NCBI RefSeq assembly: GCF_019414865.1
Contig: NZ_DXLG01000011.1
Location: forward strand, 1 to 23,062
Direction: 5' to 3'
DNA length: 23,062 bases
DNA from: Veillonella sp.
GTDB lineage: Bacteria > Bacillota > Negativicutes > Veillonellales > Veillonellaceae
Every line of letters begins with the position of its first letter. The first letter of the stretch is position 1. Below the pieces are notes generated by a model. That model had not been told where the DNA came from, made no database searches, and saw only the letters and a program-made list of their open reading frames with translations. Both the position numbers and the translations under genes were made by a program. Positions 16,596 to 23,000 of this stretch are shown in pieces.

Positions 16596-17284
16596 CAAAA
16601 CGGTTACAACCAATACGCTTAGATGCGTATAAACCTCTACGCGAAGTCGTAAGTGAAACATTACGTCAAGCCATTCAAGACGGCGTGTTAAAACCAGGCG
16701 AACGCCTTATGGAAATTCCTCTAGCTGAAGAACTCGGTGTGAGCCGTACACCAATTCGCGAAGCCATTCGTAAGCTTGAGCTCGAAGGTTTTGTTGTCAT
16801 GGTTCCTCGCCGTGGTACATATGTAGCCAATATATCGTTAAAGGATATTACTCAAGTATTTGAAATTCGGTCTGCCCTAGAAGAACTCGCAGCAGGCCTT
16901 GCTGCCGAACGCATAACCGAAGAGGAGATTGAAACACTAGAACGAATGCTCGTAGCGATCGGCGACCATATGGAGAATAAAGACATGGAGTCCGTCGTAA
17001 CAGCAGACGTAGAATTCCATGAAGTACTATATCGTGCATCGCGTAACGAACGTTTAGCAGATATCGTACACAACTTGCGGGAGCAAACCTATCGATTCCG
17101 TAGCTTCTCTATGAATCAACCGGGCCGACTAAGAAAGACATGGGAAGAACACCGTCAATTGGTAGAGGCCATTGCTTCACATAATGCTACTCAAGCTCGT
17201 AAGTTGGCAAGAATTCACATGGAACATTCCGAACAAACCTTATTACAAGGCATGGAGGAATCACCGGAATTCACTAAAGCTTAA
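16592..17284 (+). CDS. GntR-family transcriptional regulator, FadR/FCD subfamily
   Basis: It has 230 aa. The N-terminal winged helix (about 12-78) has LREVVSETLRQAIQDGVLKPG and the recognition helix region EELGVSRTPIREAIRKLELEG. The all-helical FCD ligand domain (about 85-220) has the metal set D139, H143 (DVEFHEVL), H187 (EEHRQLV) and H209 (IHMEHS), so a metal-bound carboxylate ligand is likely. ATG at 16592 overlaps the ispE stop, with GGAGG upstream. In-frame TTG at 16547 lies inside ispE and is rejected. The neighbouring symporter and GDH suggest amino- or organic-acid control, but the targets are unknown. Confidence 0.93.
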   Translation: MTKRLQPIRLDAYKPLREVVSETLRQAIQDGVLKPGERLMEIPLAEELGVSRTPIREAIRKLELEGFVVMVPRRGTYVANISLKDITQVFEIRSALEELAAGLAAERITEEEIETLERMLVAIGDHMENKDMESVVTADVEFHEVLYRASRNERLADIVHNLREQTYRFRSFSMNQPGRLRKTWEEHRQLVEAIASHNATQARKLARIHMEHSEQTLLQGMEESPEFTKA

Positions 17285-17323
17285 AGAAACATCTTAGTTG
17301 CTATACAATAATAAACTATTAAT

Positions 17324-17356
17324 AAAATCCTTCACTCTTGTGAGGGATTTTGTTTT
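17324..17356 (+). terminator. Intrinsic terminator after the ispE-gntR unit
   Basis: A 12-bp stem with one G-T pair, AAAATCCTTCAC (17324-17335) and GTGAGGGATTTT (17340-17351), has the loop TCTT and is followed by GTTTT. Confidence 0.87.
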
Positions 17357-17372
17357 ACATAGTCTATAGAAA

Positions 17373-17400
17373 TTGATACAATATTATTAATAATTATAAG
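17373..17400 (+). promoter_or_regulatory. Sigma-70-type promoter for the AGCS symporter
   Basis: TTGATA (17373-17378) and TATAAG (17395-17400) each match consensus at 5/6 and are 16 bases apart. They lie just after the preceding terminator and 30 bases before the symporter ATG. Confidence 0.65.
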
Positions 17401-17429
17401 AATTCTTTTTATGAGAAAGGAGCGTTTTT

Positions 17430-18890
17430 ATGGAAGCAATGCTCAATGATGCTATTTCTACCATTAATGGCTATTTATGGAGTTATTTCATCATCTTTAT
17501 CCTCATCGGCGCAGGTCTCTTCTTTACGATGACAACGAATTTTGTACAAATTCGTATGATCAAAGAAATGATTCGCCTCGTAATCAATGGTGCAGGTAGT
17601 TCTACAGAAAAAAATCATGTATCCTCATTCCAAGCGTTCTGTGTTAGTACTGCATCTCGTGTAGGTGTTGGTAACATCGCAGGTATAGCGATTGCTGTTG
17701 TACTCGGTGGTCCTGGTGCTATTTTCTGGATGTGGGTTATCGCTCTTATTGGTGCTGCTACAGGTTTCATCGAATCTACATTGGCACAAATCTACAAAGA
17801 ACCTGTTGCTAAAGGCGGCTTTTACGGCGGCCCAGCATACTACATTCGCTATGGCTTAAACAACAAAGCATTATCTGTTTTATTTGCAATTTTGATCAGT
17901 ATTACATACGGTTGGATTTACAACTCTGTACAAGCTAATACATTAGCTGCATCTCTTCAAGTATTCAACTTTGATGTATCCTATACAGGCGCTGTAGTAG
18001 CAATTCTTCTTGGTATTATCATTTTCGGTGGTATCAGCCGCGTTGCTAAAGCATCTGAAATCATCGTTCCTATCATGGCGGTTTTATATATCGCTACTGC
18101 ATTATTCGTAGTTATTATGAATATCACTCAATTCCCACATGTAATCTATACTATTATCTCCTCTGCTTTTGAACCAGTAGCAGCAGGTGGTGGCTTATTA
18201 GGTGCTACTGTAATGAATGGTATTAAACGTGGTCTATTCTCCAACGAAGCCGGTGAAGGTTCTGTGCCTAATGCAGCGGCTACTGCAGCTGTTAACCATC
18301 CTGTTGAACAAGGTCTTGTACAAGCATTCGGTGTATTCCTTGATACATTTATCATTTGTACCGCTTCTGCTTTCATCGTGCTCATCGTTGGTGACTATAG
18401 CACAACAGGTTTAACTGGTGTTGCTCTAGTACAACATAACCTTGAACAACAACTTGGTTCTTGGGCACCAACAGCGGTAGCAATCTTTATCGTAATGTTC
18501 TCCTTCAGTTCCTTAATTGGTAACTATTACTACGGTGAAATTAATATTAGCCACTTAACAGAGAAGAAATTCTATCTTCATTTATTCCGTATTGGTGTAA
18601 TAATCATGACATTCGTAGGCTCTATTGCCTCCCTTGATTTAGTATGGAATTTAGCCGATTTATTCATGGCCTTCTTAGTATTAACTAATATTAGTTCCAT
18701 CGTACGTATGGGACGTACTGCAGGTCTTGCTCTTGATGACTATATCAAACAACGCAAGGCAGGCATCGAAACACCTGTATTTAACCGTTCTGTTCTTAAT
18801 CATACATACGGTATCGTATGGTGGGGTGACGGCCAAACTACAGACTCTTCTGTACCTCCTACTCCAGTGGAAAATACAATGGAAAAATAA
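17430..18890 (+). CDS. Alanine/glycine:cation symporter (AGCS family)
   Basis: This is a secondary transporter for alanine or glycine driven by Na+ or H+. It has 486 aa with about ten to eleven membrane helices. Family motifs: VGVGNIAGIAIAVVLGGPGA (about 75-94) in the first core repeat, KGGFYGGPAYYIRYGL (about 128-143), and KRGLFSNEAGEGSVPNAAATA, the AGCS signature, here with Glu where many members have Met in NEAGxGS. The cytoplasmic C-terminal tail of about 50 residues is polar. GGAG precedes ATG by nine bases. The gene has its own promoter and a strong terminator. Substrate specificity cannot be read from sequence. Confidence 0.94.
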   Translation: MEAMLNDAISTINGYLWSYFIIFILIGAGLFFTMTTNFVQIRMIKEMIRLVINGAGSSTEKNHVSSFQAFCVSTASRVGVGNIAGIAIAVVLGGPGAIFWMWVIALIGAATGFIESTLAQIYKEPVAKGGFYGGPAYYIRYGLNNKALSVLFAILISITYGWIYNSVQANTLAASLQVFNFDVSYTGAVVAILLGIIIFGGISRVAKASEIIVPIMAVLYIATALFVVIMNITQFPHVIYTIISSAFEPVAAGGGLLGATVMNGIKRGLFSNEAGEGSVPNAAATAAVNHPVEQGLVQAFGVFLDTFIICTASAFIVLIVGDYSTTGLTGVALVQHNLEQQLGSWAPTAVAIFIVMFSFSSLIGNYYYGEINISHLTEKKFYLHLFRIGVIIMTFVGSIASLDLVWNLADLFMAFLVLTNISSIVRMGRTAGLALDDYIKQRKAGIETPVFNRSVLNHTYGIVWWGDGQTTDSSVPPTPVENTMEK

Positions 18891-18904
18891 AATATATTCT
18901 CTTT

Positions 18905-18947
18905 AGAGATCGGTGAAAGTATCTTTCATCGGTCTCTTTTTTTTTTT
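18905..18947 (+). terminator. Strong intrinsic terminator after the symporter
   Basis: A 15-bp stem (18905-18919 and 18923-18937, with two G-T pairs) carries the loop TAT and is followed by a run of ten T after the stem. Confidence 0.93.
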
Positions 18948-18981
18948 GTAAAAGTATCCATTTATACTGTAAAAACTACGA

Positions 18982-19015
18982 TTTATATCTAACTTTAGGA
19001 GTGACTATAATCACA
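18982..19015 (+). promoter_or_regulatory. Proposed gdhA promoter with overlapping CRP/FNR-like box
   Basis: TTTATA (18982-18987) and TATAAT (19006-19011) are 18 bases apart. AGTGA-N6-TCACA (19000-19015) matches the CRP/FNR-superfamily dyad TGTGA-N6-TCACA at nine of ten fixed positions and covers the -10. Bound protein would therefore be expected to repress from this position. The hexamers are visible; factor identity is inference. Confidence 0.5.
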
Positions 19016-19023
19016 GTAAATAT

Positions 19024-19068
19024 CTATATTCTATACACTTTTCAAGCATTAAAAACTATAGAATATAG
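19024..19068. repeat. 12-bp inverted repeat in the gdhA leader
   Basis: CTATATTCTATA (19024-19035) is repeated exactly inverted as TATAGAATATAG (19057-19068), with 21 bases between. It begins just downstream of the expected transcription start, so it could be an mRNA hairpin or a pair of operator half-sites. The rest of the gap to 19166 is AT-rich with no gene. Confidence 0.55.
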
Positions 19069-19166
19069 TTATAAAATTATAAAGGGTATTATGTATACAA
19101 CGTCGAATACTACAGTATGTCTAAAATTAGCAAAACTTAATTTACTCTTATATACAGGAGGTTATT

Positions 19167-20423
19167 ATGAGTGGTTATAATCCTTATGAAAACATGCTAA
19201 ATACGTTAGATGTAGCAGCAGAAAAACTCGGTTATTCTCGTAGTGAGTACGAAGTATTACGTCATCCTGAACGAGAACTAAAAGTAGCTGTACCTCTTCA
19301 ACTAGACAATGGTGAAGTTCGCGTATACGAAGGTTACCGTTGCCAACACTCCACATTACGTGGTAGCGCTAAAGGTGGTCTTCGCTTCCATCCTGACTCC
19401 GACGAAAACGAAGTTCGTGCATTGGCAGCTTGGATGACTATTAAAAATGCTATCGCTAACATTCCTTATGGCGGTGGTAAAGGCGGTATCAAAGTTGATC
19501 CTAAAACATTGAACCCTCGCGAATTAGAACGCTTGACTCGTAACTTTGTACGTCGTATTGCTCCTATCATTGGCGTAAATACTGACGTGCCTGCACCAGA
19601 CGTAAATACAAACGCCCAAATCATGAGCTGGATTGCTGATGAATACAGCACATTAAAAGGCGAATGGAGCCCTGGTATCGTTACTGGTAAACCTATTGAA
19701 GTAGGCGGATCCTTAGGTCGTAATGAAGCAACTGGTCGCGGCTGTCTCATCGCATTACAAAGTTACTTAGCTAAGAAAAACTTAGACATCAAAAACCTTA
19801 CTGTAGCAGTTCAAGGCTTCGGTAACGTAGGTTCCGTAGGTGCTCGCCTCATTGCGCAAGCAGGCGCTAAAGTTGTTGCTATCGGCGACGTAAGCGTTAA
19901 CATCTACAACCCTAACGGTATTGATGTGGAAAAAGCATACGAATATGCTAACTCCCATGGTCGTTCCCTTGAAGGTTACAGCGAACCAGGTATGACTACA
20001 ATTGGTGCTCAAGAATTATTGGCTCAACCAGTTGATGTATTGTACATGGCAGCTCTCGAAAACCAATTGAACAAAGACAACATGGAAAACATCCAAGCTA
20101 AAATCATCTTGGAAGGTGCTAATGGCCCTACTACTAATGATGCAGATAAATACTTCTATGAAAAAGGTATCGACATCATTCCTGACGTTCTTGCAAACGG
20201 CGGCGGCGTAGTTGTATCCTACTACGAATGGGTCCAAAACAAAGCTAGCTTCTACTGGACTGAAGAAGAAGTTAATGAACGCTTAACTAAAAATATGCAA
20301 AATAGTTTTGAAGCAGTTTGGGAAATGCAACATAAATACAATGTACCTCCTCGTCAAGCAGCGTACATGGTTGCCCTTGAGCGCCTCGTAGTAGAAACTA
20401 AATGGCGCGGCTACAACTGCTAA
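19167..20423 (+). CDS. gdhA: Glutamate dehydrogenase
   Basis: It catalyses reversible oxidative deamination of glutamate to 2-oxoglutarate and ammonia. It has 418 aa, the size of hexameric bacterial enzymes of the NAD-linked type. Residues: K69 in SAKGGLRFHP, K93, catalytic K105 in YGGGKGGIKVDP, D145 in PAPDVNT, and the dinucleotide loop QGFGNVG (216-222). The acidic D241 at the end of the second Rossmann strand (VVAIGDVSV) favours NAD over NADP, an inference. GGAGG precedes ATG by five bases. It is monocistronic between its own promoter region and a bidirectional terminator. Use of glutamate carbon or ammonium assimilation are both possible. Confidence 0.96.
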   Translation: MSGYNPYENMLNTLDVAAEKLGYSRSEYEVLRHPERELKVAVPLQLDNGEVRVYEGYRCQHSTLRGSAKGGLRFHPDSDENEVRALAAWMTIKNAIANIPYGGGKGGIKVDPKTLNPRELERLTRNFVRRIAPIIGVNTDVPAPDVNTNAQIMSWIADEYSTLKGEWSPGIVTGKPIEVGGSLGRNEATGRGCLIALQSYLAKKNLDIKNLTVAVQGFGNVGSVGARLIAQAGAKVVAIGDVSVNIYNPNGIDVEKAYEYANSHGRSLEGYSEPGMTTIGAQELLAQPVDVLYMAALENQLNKDNMENIQAKIILEGANGPTTNDADKYFYEKGIDIIPDVLANGGGVVVSYYEWVQNKASFYWTEEEVNERLTKNMQNSFEAVWEMQHKYNVPPRQAAYMVALERLVVETKWRGYNC

Positions 20424-20454
20424 TACTTTCAACCTCCATAACATTTAGCCATAG

Positions 20455-20489
20455 AAAAGGCGTAAGCTCATATCGAGCTTACGCCTTTT
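20455..20489. terminator. Bidirectional intrinsic terminator between gdhA and queT
   Basis: A perfect 15-bp stem (20455-20469 and 20475-20489; AAAAGGCGTAAGCTC on the left) with loop ATATC has A and T runs on the outer sides. It serves the convergent gdhA (plus) and queT (minus). Confidence 0.93.
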
Positions 20490-20507
20490 TATTTACCTAT
20501 GTACTTT

Positions 20508-20999
20508 TTATTTGAAAGCACCTAATAAAGCAGCCATGCTAGGACGGCTGATCAAAGCTTTCACCAAAACAGAGCCAAGCACTGCCGGAATTGTTTGACC
20601 TACGACGAGGTTCAATACCAATGGCCAGTATGGAAGGCCAAGTAATGGGCTGAGCCATAATGGTACACATAATGCTGGAACAAAGATAATTGGTAGAATC
20701 GCCCACCAAGCGCTAAGGCCAAGCTTACGCATACCTACGATTATACCTGTTGTTAAAATACCAACGCCAAAACCGCCCATCATATCGAGGATACCAAGAC
20801 CACCGAATAGGAAGTTAGAAATGAGGTTACCAATCCCCATGGGAATTACCAAAAACGGAAAGGCATAAGCAAGTGCATATAATGATGTTGCTATACGAAT
20901 TTGATACGCCCCGAAGGAAACGCTTTGCGTTAAATATAGTACGACGATGTACAATGCCACAACCATGGCAGAAATAGTCAATTTACGTGTAGTAATCAT
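20508..20999 (-). CDS. queT: QueT-family queuosine precursor transporter (predicted substrate-binding S component)
   Basis: It has 163 aa with five to six membrane helices and no soluble domain. QIRIATSLYALAYAFPF, MGIGNLISNFLFGGLGILDMMGGFGVG and the helix-rich C terminus match QueT, the substrate-specific component of ECF-type importers for queuosine precursors such as preQ0 or preQ1. ATG at 20999 has GGAGG eight bases upstream; a frame beginning at 21044 would include this site and a terminator loop and is rejected. The leader holds a terminator/antiterminator switch (21019-21105). queC upstream on the same strand supports the assignment. The energising ECF module is not in the window. Confidence 0.9.
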   Translation of the reverse strand: MITTRKLTISAMVVALYIVVLYLTQSVSFGAYQIRIATSLYALAYAFPFLVIPMGIGNLISNFLFGGLGILDMMGGFGVGILTTGIIVGMRKLGLSAWWAILPIIFVPALCVPLWLSPLLGLPYWPLVLNLVVGQTIPAVLGSVLVKALISRPSMAALLGAFK

Positions 21000-21018
21000 A
21001 ACACTCACCTCCTCAAAA

Positions 21019-21047
21019 TAAAAAAAGCATGGCAAAACTACCATGCT
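21019..21047 (-). terminator. Leader terminator (attenuator) of queT
   Basis: On the minus strand AGCATGG (21047-21041), loop TAGTTTTG and CCATGCT (21032-21026) form a 7-bp stem followed by T6. It is located 20-48 bases before the queT start codon, upstream of its ribosome-binding site, so it would stop transcription before the gene. Confidence 0.85.
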
Positions 21048-21065
21048 ATAAATGCTTATGAATTT

Positions 21066-21105
21066 CCGTAGTTTTGTTTAGAGACAGGATGGTTTCAAAC
21101 TGTCT
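21066..21105 (-). promoter_or_regulatory. Candidate preQ1-type riboswitch aptamer controlling queT
   Basis: On the minus strand a 6-bp stem, AGACAG (21105-21100) and CTGTCT (21087-21082), closes a 12-nt loop TTTGAAACCATC and is followed by the tail CTAAACAAAACTACGG. The A-rich tail, the AAAACTA ending and a GnAAC-like loop segment resemble preQ1-I aptamers. CAAAACTAC (21076-21068) is perfectly complementary to GTAGTTTTG in the downstream terminator (21041-21033), giving a 9-bp antiterminator. The loop-to-tail pseudoknot can be drawn as TTTG with CAAA but is not the consensus form, so the class assignment is tentative. The regulatory switch itself is well supported. Confidence 0.6.
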
Positions 21106-21134
21106 TATTTAGTTGTCGCCTTTAGGCAGTTCTA

Positions 21135-21163
21135 ATATTAACATATATCTAATATTTTCGCAA
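21135..21163 (-). promoter_or_regulatory. Proposed promoter for the queT leader
   Basis: On the minus strand TTGCGA (21163-21158) and TAATAT (21140-21135) are 17 bases apart, with TG one base upstream of the -10. Each hexamer matches at 4/6. The start would fall near 21128, about 23 bases before the candidate aptamer stem. Confidence 0.5.
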
Positions 21164-21176
21164 TCAATTTGGTTGT

Positions 21177-21384
21177 AGGCGGACTTATATGTAAATCTAC
21201 TATTAGTGTTAAGTTGGTAAGGACGGGGTGTCAGGAGATACCTTTCCTCATCGCTCCACTGGCTATACGGTCATCGGCCTGGGGCCTCGACCTGCCAAAG
21301 TCGCTCTTTGAAAAGGTATCTCCTGCCACTGCGAATTTAGCAAATCAACAAATGAGCTAATATTAGCGACGTAGAAGTCCGCCT
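21177..21384 (-). ncRNA. Structured non-coding RNA, 6S RNA (ssrS) candidate
   Basis: The 208-nt element folds as one rod. P1 is AGGCGGACTT/AAGTCCGCCT (21177-21186 and 21375-21384, 10 bp). P2 is 21197-21206 and 21357-21366 (9 of 10 paired). P3 is 21228-21245 and 21312-21329 (17 of 18 paired). A symmetric internal bubble of 14 nt on each side (21246-21259 and 21298-21311) follows. The apical arm is TGGC/GCCA, GGTC/GACC and GGCC/GGCC with a TGG loop. Long closing stem, central bubble and apical stem are the hallmarks of 6S RNA, which mimics an open promoter and binds RNA polymerase. Core GC is far above its AT-rich flanks. Strand is inferred from a better upstream promoter on the minus strand; the fold is nearly the same on either strand. 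No open frame explains the pairing. Confidence 0.6.
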
Positions 21385-21394
21385 CAAGGCAAAC

Positions 21395-21424
21395 ATAGTA
21401 TCTTATCTATTAATTTATATGCAA
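21395..21424 (-). promoter_or_regulatory. Possible promoter for the structured RNA
   Basis: On the minus strand TTGCAT (21424-21419) and TACTAT (21400-21395) are 18 bases apart. The expected start near 21387 coincides with the beginning of the P1 stem. Both boxes are only moderate matches. Confidence 0.35.
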
Positions 21425-21449
21425 AGTAGCCGCCTAAATGGCGGCTACT
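21425..21449 (-). terminator. GC-rich hairpin downstream of queC, probable terminator
   Basis: A perfect 10-bp stem, AGTAGCCGCC (21425-21434) and GGCGGCTACT (21440-21449), has a 5-base loop and lies about 38 bases after the queC stop. Only a short T run follows on the minus strand, so termination may be inefficient or rely on another factor. Confidence 0.55.
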
Positions 21450-21486
21450 AATATAATCCAGTTTTGGTGGGTATAGAGAAATTCTA

Positions 21487-22176
21487 TTATTGTGCTGGGT
21501 CTTCGACGCCGTTGGCGCGGAATGCTTCGGCTCTATCGATACAGGTGCCGCAGTGTCCGCATGGTTTGTCGCCGCCTTCGTAGCAGGACCATGTTAGGTG
21601 GTATGGTACGCCGAGTCGTAGGCCTTCTTTTACGACGTCTGCTTTGTTATGGTTGATGAATGGTGCTTCTAAGGAGCATTCTTTACCGGATCCTTCGAAG
21701 ATAGCATCGCCCATGGATTTATAGAAGTGTTCTGTACAGTCTGGGTATGCGTTACCAGCCGCATCATCGCTATGGGCACCATAGTAGATATAGCCGCAGT
21801 CTAGAGATAAGGCTAAGGAAGCCGCCGCAGATAGGAATAGACCATTTCTAAATGGCACATAGGTGCTAACAGTACCTTCCCCTTCTGCTTCTTGTTGTTC
21901 CTTGTATGAACCTTGAGGTATTGCCTCTGTGGATTGGGTCAATAAAGAGCAATTGCTGAAGGCAAACAATTTAGTGACATCCATCGTTTTACCTTCAATT
22001 CCATAATAAGCGAGAATAGATGCAGCAGCCTCTAGTTCTTTACTATGTTTTTGACCATATTGAATGGATAACGGCACTACATTGTCTTTGCCAAATCTTT
22101 CAATAGCTAGCGCTAAACATGTAGTACTATCTACACCACCGCTGAATAGGACAACAGCCTTTTGTTTTTGAGCCAT
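21487..22176 (-). CDS. queC: 7-cyano-7-deazaguanine (preQ0) synthase
   Basis: It converts 7-carboxy-7-deazaguanine, ATP and ammonia to preQ0, the last shared intermediate before the queuosine branch. It has 229 aa. The PP-loop ATP motif is SGGVDS at 12-17. Four Cys that bind zinc are C198, C206, C209 and C212 (CYEGGDKPCGHCGTC). YVPFRNGLFLSAAASLA and GAHSDDAAGNAYPDC are family signatures. ATG at 22176 has AAGGAG five bases upstream; an in-frame GTG at 22191 lies on that site and is rejected. queT lies downstream on the same strand, but queD, queE and queF are not nearby. Confidence 0.96.
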   Translation of the reverse strand: MAQKQKAVVLFSGGVDSTTCLALAIERFGKDNVVPLSIQYGQKHSKELEAAASILAYYGIEGKTMDVTKLFAFSNCSLLTQSTEAIPQGSYKEQQEAEGEGTVSTYVPFRNGLFLSAAASLALSLDCGYIYYGAHSDDAAGNAYPDCTEHFYKSMGDAIFEGSGKECSLEAPFINHNKADVVKEGLRLGVPYHLTWSCYEGGDKPCGHCGTCIDRAEAFRANGVEDPAQ

Positions 22177-22199
22177 AAGGTCTCCTTTCACCTATTACA

Positions 22200-22225
22200 A
22201 CAGCCCCATCCTAAGATGAGGCTGT
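22200..22225 (-). other. Hairpin at the 5' end of the queC transcript
   Basis: ACAGCCCCATC (22200-22210) and GATGAGGCTGT (22215-22225) pair at 10 of 11 positions around a 4-base loop. It lies between exoA and queC and has no T run, so it is a poor exoA terminator. It would sit at the very start of a transcript from the -10 box at 22228-22233. Confidence 0.6.
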
Positions 22226-22227
22226 AG

Positions 22228-22233
22228 ATTATA
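22228..22233 (-). promoter_or_regulatory. -10 box of the proposed queC promoter
   Basis: A perfect TATAAT on the minus strand lies 12 bases after the exoA stop codon. The -35 region is poor, so activation or read-through from exoA may contribute. Confidence 0.45.
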
Positions 22234-22244
22234 CTTTCAATATA

Positions 22245-23000
22245 TTATAAATCGATATCTAATTCTACTGGGCAGTGATCAGAGCCAAAGATTTGTTGGT
22301 GAATTTTAGCTTCTTGAATTTTGTCGTCAAGACGTTTAGAGGTGATGAAATAGTCAATTCTCCATCCCGTATTTCGTTCACGAGCCTTGCCCATATAAGA
22401 CCACCAGCTATATTCCTCAATGGCATCTGGATACAGATGACGGAATGTGTCTGTAAAACCAGCACCTAACAGTTCGGTCATTTTTGCACGCTCTTCGTCG
22501 GAGAAGCCTGCATTTTTACGGTTCGTCTTAGGATTTTTAAGGTCGATTTCTTGGTGAGCCACGTTAAGGTCACCACAAAGAATAACTGGTTTTTTCTCAT
22601 CTAATTCAAGCAAATAGTTGCGGAATGCATCTTCCCAAGTCATGCGGTACTCAAGACGAGCCAATTCACGTTGGCTATTTGGTGTATAGCAGCATACTAA
22701 ATAGAAATTGTCATATTCAGCAGTAATAACACGGCCCTCTTGATCGTGTTCTTCAATGCCAATACCATTAGTTACGGATAACGGTTTAATGCGTGTGAAT
22801 ACAGCCGTACCACTATAGCCTTTTTTCACAGCACTATTCCAATATTGCTCATAACCTGGCAATTCCAAAGAAATTTGATCAGGTTGCAATTTTGTTTCTT
22901 GTAAACAGAAAATATCTGCATCCAGTTCGTTAAAGGATTCCATAAATCCTTTTGTTACAGCCGCACGAAGGCCGTTTACATTCCAAGAAATTAATTTCAA
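22245..23000 (-). CDS. exoA: Exodeoxyribonuclease III (AP endonuclease, ExoA/Xth family)
   Basis: This Mg2+-dependent enzyme cuts DNA at abasic sites and trims 3' ends in base-excision repair. It has 251 aa, typical of the ExoA type. Active-site residues of the EEP fold: N7 (SWNVNGLR), E35 (LQETK), Y105 (CYTPNSQ), D144 and N146 (GDLNVAHQEIDL), and D241 with H242 (GSDHCP). WRIDYF (from 213) is also diagnostic. The start is TTG at 23000: GGAG lies six bases upstream, and the family begins exactly with MKLISWNVNGLRA. Its promoter cannot be identified with confidence in the 62 bases left. Confidence 0.96.
   Translation of the reverse strand: MKLISWNVNGLRAAVTKGFMESFNELDADIFCLQETKLQPDQISLELPGYEQYWNSAVKKGYSGTAVFTRIKPLSVTNGIGIEEHDQEGRVITAEYDNFYLVCCYTPNSQRELARLEYRMTWEDAFRNYLLELDEKKPVILCGDLNVAHQEIDLKNPKTNRKNAGFSDEERAKMTELLGAGFTDTFRHLYPDAIEEYSWWSYMGKARERNTGWRIDYFITSKRLDDKIQEAKIHQQIFGSDHCPVELDIDL

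Noticed and set aside
21169..21360. 63-codon plus-strand open frame across the structured RNA
   Set aside because: It has no ribosome-binding site, its translation has no recognisable pattern, and the sequence is better explained by the nested stems of the RNA.
21177..21384. tmRNA, SRP RNA or RNase P RNA as identity of the structured RNA
   Set aside because: There is no T-loop with CCA end, no SRP GGAAGGAAG-type core and no RNase P conserved P4 sequence. The single rod with a central bubble fits 6S better.
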